Position numbers and translations under genes: made by a program. Positions 39,089-47,999 of a DNA stretch of 64,000 bases are shown here, in pieces. Source of the stretch: Pseudomonas brassicacearum (GTDB lineage: Bacteria > Pseudomonadota > Gammaproteobacteria > Pseudomonadales > Pseudomonadaceae). The notes beneath the pieces were generated by a model, which ran no database searches, had not been told where the DNA came from, and saw only the letters and a list, made by a program, of their open reading frames with translations. Position 1 is the stretch's first letter. Every line of letters begins with the position of its first letter. Location of the stretch: the NCBI RefSeq assembly GCF_003732265.1, contig NZ_MOBK01000006.1:1-64000 (forward strand), read 5' to 3'.

Positions 39089-40225
39089 TTACAGGTAAAT
39101 AATCTCGATCGTCCCCGCGCCATCGAGGTCGATGGCGCTGCTCAGGTCCAGGCTGTTGGTGGGGGCGATGACGGCGTCGACGGTCACCGTGGTGCTCAGG
39201 TTCTGGATCAGCACCGGGCCGGCGCCGCTGCCGGCGTTGTCGGTAAACGCCAGGTAACGGCTTTTGCCGATGGCGAGCGGGTTGGCGCTGCCGGTGCTCC
39301 AGGTCGTGCCGGCGCTGCTGGACTCGGTTCGATAGAGGCGGGCGAAGCCGTCGGCATGGGCGTAGTCCGGGTCCACGAGCAGTGAAAAACGCCCGATCCT
39401 GTTGCCGCGGCTGTCCTTGCCCAGGCCGTAGTCGATCTCGCTGTCGAGCGTCGCCGAGCCTGAGCGGTTGTCATGCATGATCAAGGCGAAGGACGTCGGC
39501 GCGTCGCAGCCGACCATCAGCGTCAACGACTTGGGCGGCAAGTGGGTGTCCTTGTCGGCGTGCAGGTCTTTTTTCGACAGGGTGCCGAAGTCGAACACAC
39601 CGCCGTTGGACAGCACCGGTTCGCAGGCCGCCGGAGCGAAGCGGGCGCGCAAGGTTGCCTCGCGGGTGAGTCCGGCGGCGTCGAACACCCCGAAGGCTTC
39701 CCAGGTCACCGCGTCACGCACCTGCATGCCTTGCTCTTGAACCCAGGCCGTCAGCTCAAGCTGCGCCGAGAAACTGCGACCCTGTACGGGCACGCCGGCC
39801 TGCACCGGGACGACCCCGTGCTCCGGATGCCAGATCAGGCTCGACGCCGTTTCTGCCGGCGGCTGTCCGACCCCGACAATCAACCCGATATCGACCGATT
39901 GGCCATCCAGAACGGCATCGCGAATACGCATCTGATAGCTGCCGCGTTCGGCAAAGTGAAAGCGTCCGGCGGTCGCGGCCATCGCCCGGTAGAACAGGCT
40001 CATGTCGATGGGCTGCGCACAGCTCAGGGTCAGGCTGAGCTGGCGTTCACCGAGGTTGCGCTGCGGTGCGGCATCAGGCCGTATCGCCCGGTTCATCAGC
40101 CCGTAATCGAGCACCGACTGGCTCAGGTTGAAATGGCAGTCGTCCGTGGACGCCTTGGCCTGCGGGATGAATCCGCTCAATGCCAGGGGTGCGAGGGTCA
40201 GCAGCAGATAGCGAGACAGGTTCAT
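39089..40225 (-). CDS. Two-domain DUF1120 protein, candidate fimbrial tip adhesin
   Basis: The start at 40225 gives the signal peptide (YLLLTLAPLALSGFIPQAKA), 378 residues. The N-terminal domain (~24-205; STDDCHFNLSQSVLDYGLMN) is unlike the other subunits. It is followed by a pilin-like domain (ACEPVLSNGGVFDFGTLSKK onward) that lacks the free STDLTVTG strand because it is fused. The C-terminus DLDGAGTIEIIYL keeps the zipper. This adhesin-plus-pilin layout is that of FimH-type tip proteins. Position directly after the usher supports this. Receptor unknown. Confidence 0.75.
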   Translation of the reverse strand: MNLSRYLLLTLAPLALSGFIPQAKASTDDCHFNLSQSVLDYGLMNRAIRPDAAPQRNLGERQLSLTLSCAQPIDMSLFYRAMAATAGRFHFAERGSYQMRIRDAVLDGQSVDIGLIVGVGQPPAETASSLIWHPEHGVVPVQAGVPVQGRSFSAQLELTAWVQEQGMQVRDAVTWEAFGVFDAAGLTREATLRARFAPAACEPVLSNGGVFDFGTLSKKDLHADKDTHLPPKSLTLMVGCDAPTSFALIMHDNRSGSATLDSEIDYGLGKDSRGNRIGRFSLLVDPDYAHADGFARLYRTESSSAGTTWSTGSANPLAIGKSRYLAFTDNAGSGAGPVLIQNLSTTVTVDAVIAPTNSLDLSSAIDLDGAGTIEIIYL

Positions 40226-40235
40226 GAAGTTATCC

Positions 40236-42701
40236 TCAGAGGGCTCGGCACTTGGCAGGGGCGGTTTCGTAGTACGCGTTGGCGTCGGCGTCGGTGGGCA
40301 GTTCGAAACGCAGCTCGCAACGCTCCAGCCCCGGCGCGCTGATCCACAGCGCACGGCGGTCGAGAGCGTTGGGTAAAAACACCAGACCGCCGTCCTGCAC
40401 CAGGGTCACGAACTCGCCATCCGCGGTGTTCACGGAGGCACCGCGAGGCAGGGGCGCGCCGTTGGCGGTGGTGGCCTTGAGCAAGGCCCGACGGGTCATC
40501 GTGATGCCGAATTCAACGTTGTCGACGGCGCCGCGACCGGCCGAAATTACCGCCAGCCCGTTGTGAATGTCGGCGTTGCGGGGCAGGGTTTTGGTGTCGA
40601 CTTCCACCGGGCTTTTGCCGTAAGCCGTCACTTGCGGGATCACCGCCTGACCTTGCCAGTCAGTCCACACCGGACCGCTGGGCGTCGACACTTTGATGGA
40701 GCCCATGTCACCGACCGACAGCAACGCAAAGGTGTCGCTCACCGGGTACGGCGACAGCGTCACGCCACCGCCGTGCAGCACGGCGCCACCGCGAGCGCTG
40801 GCCTGGTAGCTGGAGCGCTCGGCATCTGTGCGGGTGTAATTGAGATCGAGCTGGGTGTAGCGCGGCAGCAGCGATACGCCGGCCGTGGATTGCACCTGTT
40901 TATCGCCCGTGTCGTGTTCGACGCCAACCCGGTAACCCAGTTGATCGTTGACCTGTTCACTCAAGCCGACGCCGCTACGGAATTCGCCGGCGGAGCTGCG
41001 TACCCAGCTGCGTGCCCGGCGGTTTTCGCCCAGCGGAATGCTGAGGTTCAGGTAGACGCTGTCATCGTTGCCGTTCGAACCGCTGAGCTGCCATTCGGCG
41101 GTCGCCGAGATGGATACGCCAGCGATGCTGGTGCCCCATGACGCGAGCGCGCGGCTGCTGCTTTGGCCGTCGAAGGAACTGGACCGGCTGAAGCCGCTGC
41201 TGAAGGCGCCGAGCCATGGATGCGACCATGACAGGGCCGCGCTTTGCTGATCGCGGTAAAGGGATTGGCTGTTGTCGGACGTGCTGACGAACACCGCCTC
41301 TTCCAGTTCACGGTAACCCTTGGTTCGGTAAGAACTGCCGGCATTGAGCGCCCACTGATCGCTCAATCGGTGCGAGACGCTCAGGTCAGCCTGAAGTCCC
41401 TGACTGTTTTGTTTACCAACGGCGTCCGCGCCGGTCAGCGTGGCTTGCACCTGGGTAACAGGCGAGGGCAACAGGCCGACGCCGGCACCCGCCGCGCGAT
41501 AGTCGGTGGCGCCGGTGAGGCCGGCGCTGAGCAACACTTGCGGGGTGAGCGCACCGCTCCATCCGCCGCTGATAACCCAGGGATCGCCACCCTGCGCGTC
41601 ACCGACATTGCGCACCTGACCGGCGCCCAGCGAATATCCGGGCGCTGGCAAGCCGACCCCCAACATCGCGGCCGGCACGGTAAAACGGCGCTCGCTGCCA
41701 TCGGTCTCCTTGATCGTGACTTCCACGTCGGAGCGCGTGTTGAGCCGCCGCACGTTGGTGAGCGCGAACGGGCCGGCGGGCACCACCGTGGAATGGATCA
41801 GTGAACCGTTTTGCCGGACCTCGACCTGGGCCTGACTGTTGGCGATCCCTTCAATGACCGCGCTTTGCCCTTCGACCTGCAGTGCCTGTTCATTCAGCAC
41901 TTGCACGCCGGTTATCTGCGCACCGGCGAGAACTGGGTTGTAGAGGTTGATCTGACCCGCCTGCAGCACCGCTTCCTGGCTGGCGAAAGTACGCTGGGCG
42001 TATGCCGCAATATGAGTCGTTGTGGACACGTCGTCCTGCCAGGTCTGCACCTGACGGCTGCGCACGATCCAGTCACCGGCATTGAAGCCGAGTTCGGTGT
42101 TGGCCGAGGCGTAGCGGCTGGTGCTGTCGGTGGAACGGCTGTGCAAACCGGTGACGTCGTAGTTGATCAAACCGGCGACACCACCGGTTTGATAGCCGGA
42201 AAAATCCCGGGCACTGGGGCGTATTGCGTCGGTGGGCACGATCAACGACAGGGCAAGGCTCGCGGGGTCGGGTTCGATGACGGTCTGAGAAGCGCTGCCA
42301 AGAAAATCGTGGCATGGACCATCGTCCAGCAAACGATCGGGCACCTTCAGGTTCGCTGCATCGAGCAGTGCGCGATCGAAGCACAGCGCACCTTCGCGAT
42401 CGAATGTGATATTGACCCGGCCATGACGCTGGCCGTTGACGATGAGCGTGACCGGGTGGCGGCCGGCCGTGAACTGCGGTGCCTGCATCAGCAGCGTCGC
42501 CAGCGCCGGATCGATACCGCGCTGCAGTAATGTGTCTTTGTCGAACGACGCGGGCATCGACACTTCACCGTAGGCGTCGAACATCATCAGCGCGTTGCTC
42601 AGCAGCAACGCCAATGTGGTTCGCTGCCATGGATGAGGGCGAGCGCCGACCCGAATAACGGGCACGGCTTCGCCATCACGGTAATTCGATACTGTGTTCA
42701 T
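40236..42701 (-). CDS. Outer-membrane usher of a chaperone-usher fimbrial system
   Basis: The protein has 821 residues, with a signal sequence (TTLALLLSNALMMFDAYG) and an N-terminal chaperone-binding domain (MPASFDKDTLLQRGIDPALA). A long beta-barrel region holds the plug (GYSLGAGQVRNVG; VQVLNEQALQVEG), and C-terminal domains follow (LPRGASVNTADGEFVTLVQD). The final Cys pair (RCELRF, PAKCRAL) is retained. The ATG at 42701 is preferred over a GTG three codons earlier, though neither has a strong ribosome site. Confidence 0.92.
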   Translation of the reverse strand: MNTVSNYRDGEAVPVIRVGARPHPWQRTTLALLLSNALMMFDAYGEVSMPASFDKDTLLQRGIDPALATLLMQAPQFTAGRHPVTLIVNGQRHGRVNITFDREGALCFDRALLDAANLKVPDRLLDDGPCHDFLGSASQTVIEPDPASLALSLIVPTDAIRPSARDFSGYQTGGVAGLINYDVTGLHSRSTDSTSRYASANTELGFNAGDWIVRSRQVQTWQDDVSTTTHIAAYAQRTFASQEAVLQAGQINLYNPVLAGAQITGVQVLNEQALQVEGQSAVIEGIANSQAQVEVRQNGSLIHSTVVPAGPFALTNVRRLNTRSDVEVTIKETDGSERRFTVPAAMLGVGLPAPGYSLGAGQVRNVGDAQGGDPWVISGGWSGALTPQVLLSAGLTGATDYRAAGAGVGLLPSPVTQVQATLTGADAVGKQNSQGLQADLSVSHRLSDQWALNAGSSYRTKGYRELEEAVFVSTSDNSQSLYRDQQSAALSWSHPWLGAFSSGFSRSSSFDGQSSSRALASWGTSIAGVSISATAEWQLSGSNGNDDSVYLNLSIPLGENRRARSWVRSSAGEFRSGVGLSEQVNDQLGYRVGVEHDTGDKQVQSTAGVSLLPRYTQLDLNYTRTDAERSSYQASARGGAVLHGGGVTLSPYPVSDTFALLSVGDMGSIKVSTPSGPVWTDWQGQAVIPQVTAYGKSPVEVDTKTLPRNADIHNGLAVISAGRGAVDNVEFGITMTRRALLKATTANGAPLPRGASVNTADGEFVTLVQDGGLVFLPNALDRRALWISAPGLERCELRFELPTDADANAYYETAPAKCRAL

Positions 42702-42817
42702 CAGGATCACTTGGGTTATTGCGGCGTGCGGTTACAGGGGCGCCTCTGGCAACGGCCAAGTAGCCGTCGCCTGAAACATTGGCGCTCATCGTTCCTCGAG
42801 GACGCCGTCAGGGTGGT

Positions 42818-43534
42818 TCAGGACTTGATGGGCGCCTCGTAATGCGGCACTGCAAAGCCGTAGACCGTCGCCGGTTGAAAACGCACCTGCGTGGCGGCGC
42901 CCTCGGCGACCTTGATGCTGATGTGCTCACCGGGCAGCACGTAGGTTTTCGGCAGCATCGCGTTGCCCGCCGCCGGCAACAATTGCACTTCCTGGCCCAG
43001 ACGCACCACATAAGGCGTGTCGTTGCGCACGGTCAGTTGACCGTCCTTCAGCGACCATTGCAGGTCGGTCCATGGCGTGCGATTGGGGGCCAGGCCTTTG
43101 GGGTGCAGGATCACCGGCAAATTCTGCCGCACAGTCACGCCGACCCGTGCCTGACCGGCCTCGGCGGGGGCTTTGCCCTGGGGGATGCCTTCAAAGATCA
43201 CCCGTTTCAAACGCTGAGTGAGCAGGGGTTTTTCCGATTGCAGAATGAACCGCACCAATTGAGTTTTACCCGCTTCGACACGCGCCAGTGGTGGCGTCAC
43301 GAACACCAGAGACTCACGGTCTTCGGCAATGTCTTCGAGGGTGACGTGCATCAACGCCAGGTTGGAATCGGTGTTGGTCACGGACACGGACGCTTCTCCA
43401 TCGGCCTCGTTGACGATAACCACCGAAGTGTTCGGCACCATGCCGTCGGCCTCGGCGTGTGCGCTCAGCAGCAGGGCGAATGCGCCGATGCCTGAATGGA
43501 ACAGATGACGGGTGACTTTGGAAAACATCGTCAT
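42818..43534 (-). CDS. Periplasmic fimbrial chaperone (PapD-like)
   Basis: The protein has 238 residues, with a signal peptide (GIGAFALLLSAHAEA) and two Ig-like domains. VVIVNEADGEASVSVTN begins domain 1; FVTPPLARVEAGKTQLVRFIL is the G1 edge strand that completes subunits. Conserved Arg/Lys anchor subunit C-termini. GVTVRQNLPVILHPKGL marks the domain 1-2 hinge. It precedes the usher, 107 bp away. Confidence 0.92.
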   Translation of the reverse strand: MTMFSKVTRHLFHSGIGAFALLLSAHAEADGMVPNTSVVIVNEADGEASVSVTNTDSNLALMHVTLEDIAEDRESLVFVTPPLARVEAGKTQLVRFILQSEKPLLTQRLKRVIFEGIPQGKAPAEAGQARVGVTVRQNLPVILHPKGLAPNRTPWTDLQWSLKDGQLTVRNDTPYVVRLGQEVQLLPAAGNAMLPKTYVLPGEHISIKVAEGAATQVRFQPATVYGFAVPHYEAPIKS

Positions 43535-43585
43535 GACGTGTCTCGTTGAATGTTCAAAAAAAATGGAGCCGGGAACACCGGTCGA

Positions 43586-44206
43586 TCAGTAATTCAGTTG
43601 CACGGTGACGTACCCGTCGATGGGGATTTCATCGGTCAGCGTCAGGTCATTTGCGCGCACGATGGTGGTGAACGCCGTGAGCCGTGCGCGCAAATTCTTG
43701 ATGGCGATCGGTGTGCCGAGGTCGTTCAATGCCGCGAACGCGGTCCGGCCAGCGTGCCCCAGGTAGGAGGACACTCGCCAAGTAGCACCGTCGTTGAGGG
43801 AAATGATGGTTTTCACCGCAACCCCATCGGCCACCGTATCGAACAGGCCCAGTGCAACGCTGCCCAGGTTCTGATCGTCGTTGATGACGCCCAGCCCGTG
43901 ACTATTGGGGTGGATGGCGGAAGTGCCTTCGCGGTTGTCGATCGTCGTCAGGGTAAACGGCGTGGCGCCATCGCAATTCACCTCCAGATACAGCGTGCCG
44001 TTTTCCAGGGCCGTGGGTTGGTCCGGTCTCAGGTCTTTCACCGTGACTTTGCCATGGTCGACGATGCCGCCGCCGGACAGGCTGGGTGTGCAGGCGCTGG
44101 GGGTGATCAGGCCGGTGACGCTCAACTCTGTACTGCTGGAGGCGAGGGCCATGGGGGCACAGACGAATAACAGTGGAGCCAATAGAGCGAAGGAGCATCT
44201 TTCCAT
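43586..44206 (-). CDS. DUF1120 fimbrial subunit B
   Basis: The protein has 206 residues, with a signal peptide (FALLAPLLFVCAPMALA), then SSSTELSVTGLITPSACTPS, a Cys pair, NSHGLGVINDDQNLGSVALG and the C-terminus IDGYVTVQLNY. It ends at the Tyr without the terminal Leu that the other subunits have, a small difference in the chaperone-binding zipper. Second gene of the operon. Confidence 0.82.
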   Translation of the reverse strand: MERCSFALLAPLLFVCAPMALASSSTELSVTGLITPSACTPSLSGGGIVDHGKVTVKDLRPDQPTALENGTLYLEVNCDGATPFTLTTIDNREGTSAIHPNSHGLGVINDDQNLGSVALGLFDTVADGVAVKTIISLNDGATWRVSSYLGHAGRTAFAALNDLGTPIAIKNLRARLTAFTTIVRANDLTLTDEIPIDGYVTVQLNY

Positions 44207-44272
44207 GATGGGTCGTCCTTTGAGTGGGCGGGCAACGCCGTGTGTCGGGCGTTGCCCGTTGATGACGGAGGG

Positions 44273-44902
44273 TTACAGGTATTTGATCTGGAGGGTTGCG
44301 GAGCCGTCGAGTGTGACTTCATCGGTCAGGGTCAGGCTGTTGGTGGGGGCGATACCGGTACGCACACGTAAATCAAGGCTCAAATCCTTCATCGCGATTG
44401 GAGCAATGTCGGCACCCAGAGCACTGACACTCCAGATGTTGTTGGCCCCCCAGAATGCTGTCGACCCTTCCTTAAGCCAGGTCTCGCCGCCATCAGTGGA
44501 GAGAATGGCTTGAGCGTGGGTGCCGTCCGCCATCACATTGCGCGGAATAACGCGAAAGTGGCCCAGCTTTTCGTTGGTATTGATCAGCCCCAGGCCAAAG
44601 TAATTGCCCGCAGTGCTCGTGCCTGCACGGTTATCAATCGGGTTTATGGCAAACGGCGTAGCCGCATCGCAGCTCACTGTCATTTGCATGATTATTTCAG
44701 GCAAGTAAGTGTGTTTGTCGGGATTGAGGTCTTGTACGGAAAACTTGCCGTGATCGGCGATGCCGCCCCCGGCCAGTACTGGCGTGCATGCATTCGGAGT
44801 GATCAGACCTTTCACCGTCAGGTCCGTGCTGGAGGCGGCAAAGGCGGATGAGGAAACGGTCAGCAGCAAGGCCGCGGTCAGAAGGGATAAACGCTTGTTC
44901 AT
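44273..44902 (-). CDS. DUF1120 fimbrial subunit A (first gene of the operon)
   Basis: The protein has 209 residues, with a signal peptide (LTAALLLTVSSSAFA), then ASSTDLTVKGLITPNACTPV, a Cys pair (ACTP, VSCDAATP), YFGLGLINTNEKLGHF and the zipper LDGSATLQIKYL. The promoter-proximal position makes it the best candidate for the main shaft subunit. DUF1120 members include E. coli YhcF, also beside a chaperone and usher. Confidence 0.83.
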   Translation of the reverse strand: MNKRLSLLTAALLLTVSSSAFAASSTDLTVKGLITPNACTPVLAGGGIADHGKFSVQDLNPDKHTYLPEIIMQMTVSCDAATPFAINPIDNRAGTSTAGNYFGLGLINTNEKLGHFRVIPRNVMADGTHAQAILSTDGGETWLKEGSTAFWGANNIWSVSALGADIAPIAMKDLSLDLRVRTGIAPTNSLTLTDEVTLDGSATLQIKYL

Positions 44903-44936
44903 GTATGGCTCTTCCTTGATGAGCGATGATTGGGAG

Positions 44937-44960
44937 TTGCCCTATACGGACAGGGCGCAA
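44937..44960. promoter_or_regulatory. Inverted repeat upstream of the fimbrial operon
   Basis: TTGCCCT and AGGGCGCAA flank ATACGGAC, about 35 bp before the subunit A start. It may be an operator for the adjacent response regulator or a leader hairpin. The rest of 44903-45254 holds two divergent promoters by inference; I see no gene. Confidence 0.35.
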
Positions 44961-45254
44961 TCTATCGGTCGAGGTCGCCATGCGGAATGCAACTAATACG
45001 AAAACGGAGGGACTGGTGTAAGAAAGCGCGTTGCGGGCTACAAATCGCTCTCCTGCATCGCGTTGTCTGTAGTCCTTCTGTGTGGCCGATGTAGCTTGTA
45101 AATGTAGGGCGGTTCTTTTTGTTTCATAGGAGAAAGACCAGGCTCCCGATTCCATTGGGTGAGGTGGTTTTACGCTCGGGAAAGGGCGTTGTGGTAGGAC
45201 TCGGACGGCGCTATTTTTCGCGCATTCCAGTCACCAAACAGGATAAATCCGACA

Positions 45255-45887
45255 ATGCGCGTAATCATTGCTGACGACCATCCGGTCGTTCGTATCGGCA
45301 TGCGAATGCTCGTCGATCTGAACCGGACATGTGTGGTGGTAGGGGAGGCGGAGGGTCCCGACAGTCTGTTGAGTCTGCTGTGCACGACGCCTTGTGATCT
45401 GTTAATTACCGACTTTTGCATGCCGGGCAACTTGCAGGCCGATGGGCTGAAAATGCTGAGCCGGGTGCGACGTGGCTACCCGACGATGCCGATCATTCTG
45501 GTCACGATGTTTGCCAGCGTCACCACGCTGAGGGCGGCGTTCGCACTGGGCGTGGTGGCAATCATCGACAAAGGCGCGTCGGCAAAGGAACTGCCCCTGG
45601 CGATCAAATCGGTGGGTGAAGGGCGCCGTTATATCAGCGAGTTGTTGCGCACCGCGCTGCTTCAGGCAGACGCGCAGGGTCAGTCGAGTTCCGCTGTGCT
45701 TTCCGCAAAAGAGCATGAAGTGGTCAGAATGCTCGCCAGTGGCATGACCGTCAGTGAGATCGCTGGTCACTTCAAACGCAGCGTTTCGACCATCAGCAAA
45801 CAGAAAAGCATGGCGATGCAGCGGCTGGGCATTTCCACGGATGTGGACCTTTTTGCCTATGCCCGTGAGAGTGGCATGGTGCATTAG
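45255..45887 (+). CDS. NarL/FixJ-family response regulator, divergent from the fimbrial operon
   Basis: In this 210-residue protein the receiver domain (~1-120) has acidic pair IIADDHP, phosphorylatable D53 in LLITDFCMPG, and the Lys in IIDKGAS. The LuxR-type HTH (~145-205) has SAKEHEVVRMLASGMTVSEI and SVSTISKQKSMAMQRLGI. It resembles BvgA/FimZ-type fimbrial regulators. No histidine kinase gene is adjacent. Likely controls the divergent operon. Confidence 0.9.
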   Translation: MRVIIADDHPVVRIGMRMLVDLNRTCVVVGEAEGPDSLLSLLCTTPCDLLITDFCMPGNLQADGLKMLSRVRRGYPTMPIILVTMFASVTTLRAAFALGVVAIIDKGASAKELPLAIKSVGEGRRYISELLRTALLQADAQGQSSSAVLSAKEHEVVRMLASGMTVSEIAGHFKRSVSTISKQKSMAMQRLGISTDVDLFAYARESGMVH

Positions 45888-45997
45888 GTTCGCAATGCAC
45901 TGGGGCAGTCCCGATATTCTCGCCACGAATGCCCATGGTCTTCCCCATGTTTGCAGACTATCGTGCAGGCAATCCTTCAAACGTCCGGAGCCTGCCC

Positions 45998-46468
45998 ATG
46001 AGTGATGCCCACCGCGCATTGATCACCCAGTTCTACCAAGCCTTCCAGCGGCTGGATGCCGAGGCCATGAGTGCCTGTTACACCGACGATGTGGTGTTCA
46101 GTGATCCGGCATTCGGCGAACTGCGCGGTCGTGATGCCGGCGACATGTGGCGCATGCTCACCACTCGGGCCAAGGACTTTTCCCTGACCTTCGACAACGT
46201 GCGGGCCGACGAACGCACCGGCGGTGCGCACTGGGTCGCGACGTATCTGTTCAGCCAGACCGGCAACATTGTGGTCAACGACATTCAGGCGCGCTTCGTG
46301 TTTCGCGACGGCAAGATTTGCGAGCACCACGACAGCTTCGACCTGTGGGCCTGGTCGCGGCAGGCGCTGGGTTTCAAAGGGCTGATTCTGGGGTGGACGC
46401 CTCTGGTCAGAAACGCCGTTCGTGCTCAAGCCCTCAAGGGGCTGAAGGCATTCCAGGCCAGTCGCTGA
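45998..46468 (+). CDS. NTF2/SnoaL-like protein of unknown function
   Basis: This is a 156-residue, single-domain cone-shaped fold: ALITQFYQAFQRLDAEAMSA, then DDVVFSDPAFGELRGRDA, WVATYLFSQTGN and FRDGKICEHHDSFDLWAWS. No signal peptide. GGAG eight bases upstream supports the ATG at 45998. Members range from ketosteroid-isomerase-like enzymes to binding proteins; function cannot be assigned. Confidence 0.85.
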   Translation: MSDAHRALITQFYQAFQRLDAEAMSACYTDDVVFSDPAFGELRGRDAGDMWRMLTTRAKDFSLTFDNVRADERTGGAHWVATYLFSQTGNIVVNDIQARFVFRDGKICEHHDSFDLWAWSRQALGFKGLILGWTPLVRNAVRAQALKGLKAFQASR

Positions 46469-46507
46469 TAAGATCGCGGCTTGTTTCCTACAAGTCATGA
46501 TCGTCAC

Positions 46508-46828
46508 ATGAGCACCCTGAGCGAATCTTCTGACATTGCCGCCGAACCGGTGCTGCCCGTCAGCAAACCCTGGTTCGTCTACCTCGTTCGCGCGGCCAAT
46601 GGTTCGCTTTACTGCGGCATCAGCGACGACCCCGTGCGGCGCTTCGCCACTCACCAGAGCGGCAAGGGGGCGCGGTTCTTCCTCTCCAGCCCGGCCGTGG
46701 CGCTCGTCTACACAGAAATCTGTCGCGATAAAAGCGAAGCGCTGCGGCAGGAACGGCTGATCAAAAAACTTCGGAAAAGCGCCAAGGAATGTCTGGTCGC
46801 GAGCGCCGCTGCGGGCTTATCAACCTGA
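46508..46828 (+). CDS. GIY-YIG nuclease-domain protein
   Basis: The protein has 106 residues. The core is [20 protein letters not shown] (a VYL...YCG version of GIY-YIG), followed by [16 protein letters not shown] and the conserved Glu region [13 protein letters not shown]. It belongs to the YhbQ/UPF0213 group, whose E. coli member has nuclease activity on DNA. It follows the NTF2-like gene by 39 bp. Confidence 0.9.
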   Translation: MSTLSESSDIAAEPVLPVSKPWFVYLVRAANGSLYCGISDDPVRRFATHQSGKGARFFLSSPAVALVYTEICRDKSEALRQERLIKKLRKSAKECLVASAAAGLST

Positions 46829-46916
46829 CTGATAAGTGCCCATCAGGCAGATCTGTAGGCCGCTTGTCGATTGCGCGCTAAGCTGCGGATTCCTTATCCG
46901 TGCGGCGGAGCCGAGC

Positions 46917-47852
46917 ATGTCCGAGTTGATTCTTCATCATTACCCGACGTCCCCTTTTGCCGAAAAGGCCCGCCTGTTGTTGGGCTTCAAGGGACTGTCC
47001 TGGCGCTCGGTGCACATCTCGCCGGTGATGCCAAAGCCCGATCTGACTGCACTGACCGGTGGCTATCGCAGGACGCCGGTGTTGCAGATCGGCGCGGACA
47101 TCTATTGCGATACGTCGTTGATTGCTCGTCGCCTGGATCAGGAAAAAGCCTTGCCGGCGTTTTTCCCGGAAGGCCAGGAAATGATTGCCGCGACCTTTGC
47201 AGCCTGGGCTGATTCGGTGGTGTTCCAGCATGCAGTCAGCCTGGTGTTTCAGCCGGAATCGGTAGCGGTGCGTTTCGGCAAATTGTCGCCGGAAGCGATC
47301 AAGGCATTCCTCGCCGATCGCGCCGGGCTGTTCAGCGGTGGCAGCGCTTCCAGGCTGTCCGCCGAGCAGGCGAAACATCAATGGCCGACGATCATGACGC
47401 GGCTGGAGCAACAGCTGCAGCGCGAGCAGGGTGATTTCCTGTTTGGCGAGCCATCGATTGCCGACTTTGCCCTGGCCCATTCGCTGTGGTTTCTCAAGGC
47501 GACGCCGGTGACTTCACCACTGGTTGATGCCTATCCGGCTGTGTCGGCCTGGTTCGGGCGGGTGATGGGCTTCGGCCATGGTGCGTCCAGCGAGATGACG
47601 TCCGCGGAGGCGCTGGAGGTGGCGCGTAATGCTACGCCGGCTGCATTGCCGAATGAGCAGTTCGAAGAACCGAACGGGTTTGAGCCTGGCCAGCAGGTGA
47701 AGATTGCGGCCATCGATTACGGGGTTGATCCGGTGGTGGGTGAATTGCTGTTTGCGGGCAGCGAGGAATTGATCCTGCGCCGTGAAGACGAACGCGGTGG
47801 CGTGGTGCATGTGCACTTTCCGCGCTTTGGGTTCCGCATCGAAAAACACTGA
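46917..47852 (+). CDS. Glutathione S-transferase family protein with a C-terminal extension
   Basis: In this 311-residue protein the N-terminal thioredoxin-fold GST domain is LILHHYPTSPFAEKARLLLG, GYRRTPVLQIGADIYCDTSL. The helical C-domain has FGEPSIADFALAHSLWFL. After ~residue 225 comes an extra ~85-residue segment (FEPGQQVKIAAIDYGVDPVV) of beta-rich character not found in ordinary GSTs. Substrate unknown. Confidence 0.87.
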   Translation: MSELILHHYPTSPFAEKARLLLGFKGLSWRSVHISPVMPKPDLTALTGGYRRTPVLQIGADIYCDTSLIARRLDQEKALPAFFPEGQEMIAATFAAWADSVVFQHAVSLVFQPESVAVRFGKLSPEAIKAFLADRAGLFSGGSASRLSAEQAKHQWPTIMTRLEQQLQREQGDFLFGEPSIADFALAHSLWFLKATPVTSPLVDAYPAVSAWFGRVMGFGHGASSEMTSAEALEVARNATPAALPNEQFEEPNGFEPGQQVKIAAIDYGVDPVVGELLFAGSEELILRREDERGGVVHVHFPRFGFRIEKH

Positions 47853-47862
47853 CGCCCAACTT

Positions 47863-47989
47863 CCCTGTGGCGAGGGGGCTTGCCCCCGTTCGGCTGCGCA
47901 GCAGTCGTAAATCCTAATGGTGAGGTTTAGCCATTGGAATGCTGGGGCCGCTTCGCAGTCCAGCGGGAGCAAGCTCCCTCGCCACAGGG
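47863..47989. repeat. Palindromic element of the GTGGCGAGGGGG type
   Basis: CCCTGTGGCGAGGGGGCTTG and CAAGCTCCCTCGCCACAGGG are inverted arms about 127 bp end to end, with CAGTCGTAAATCC-type spacer. It lies between convergent genes. Confidence 0.85.
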
Positions 47990-47999
47990 ATTGGATAAG

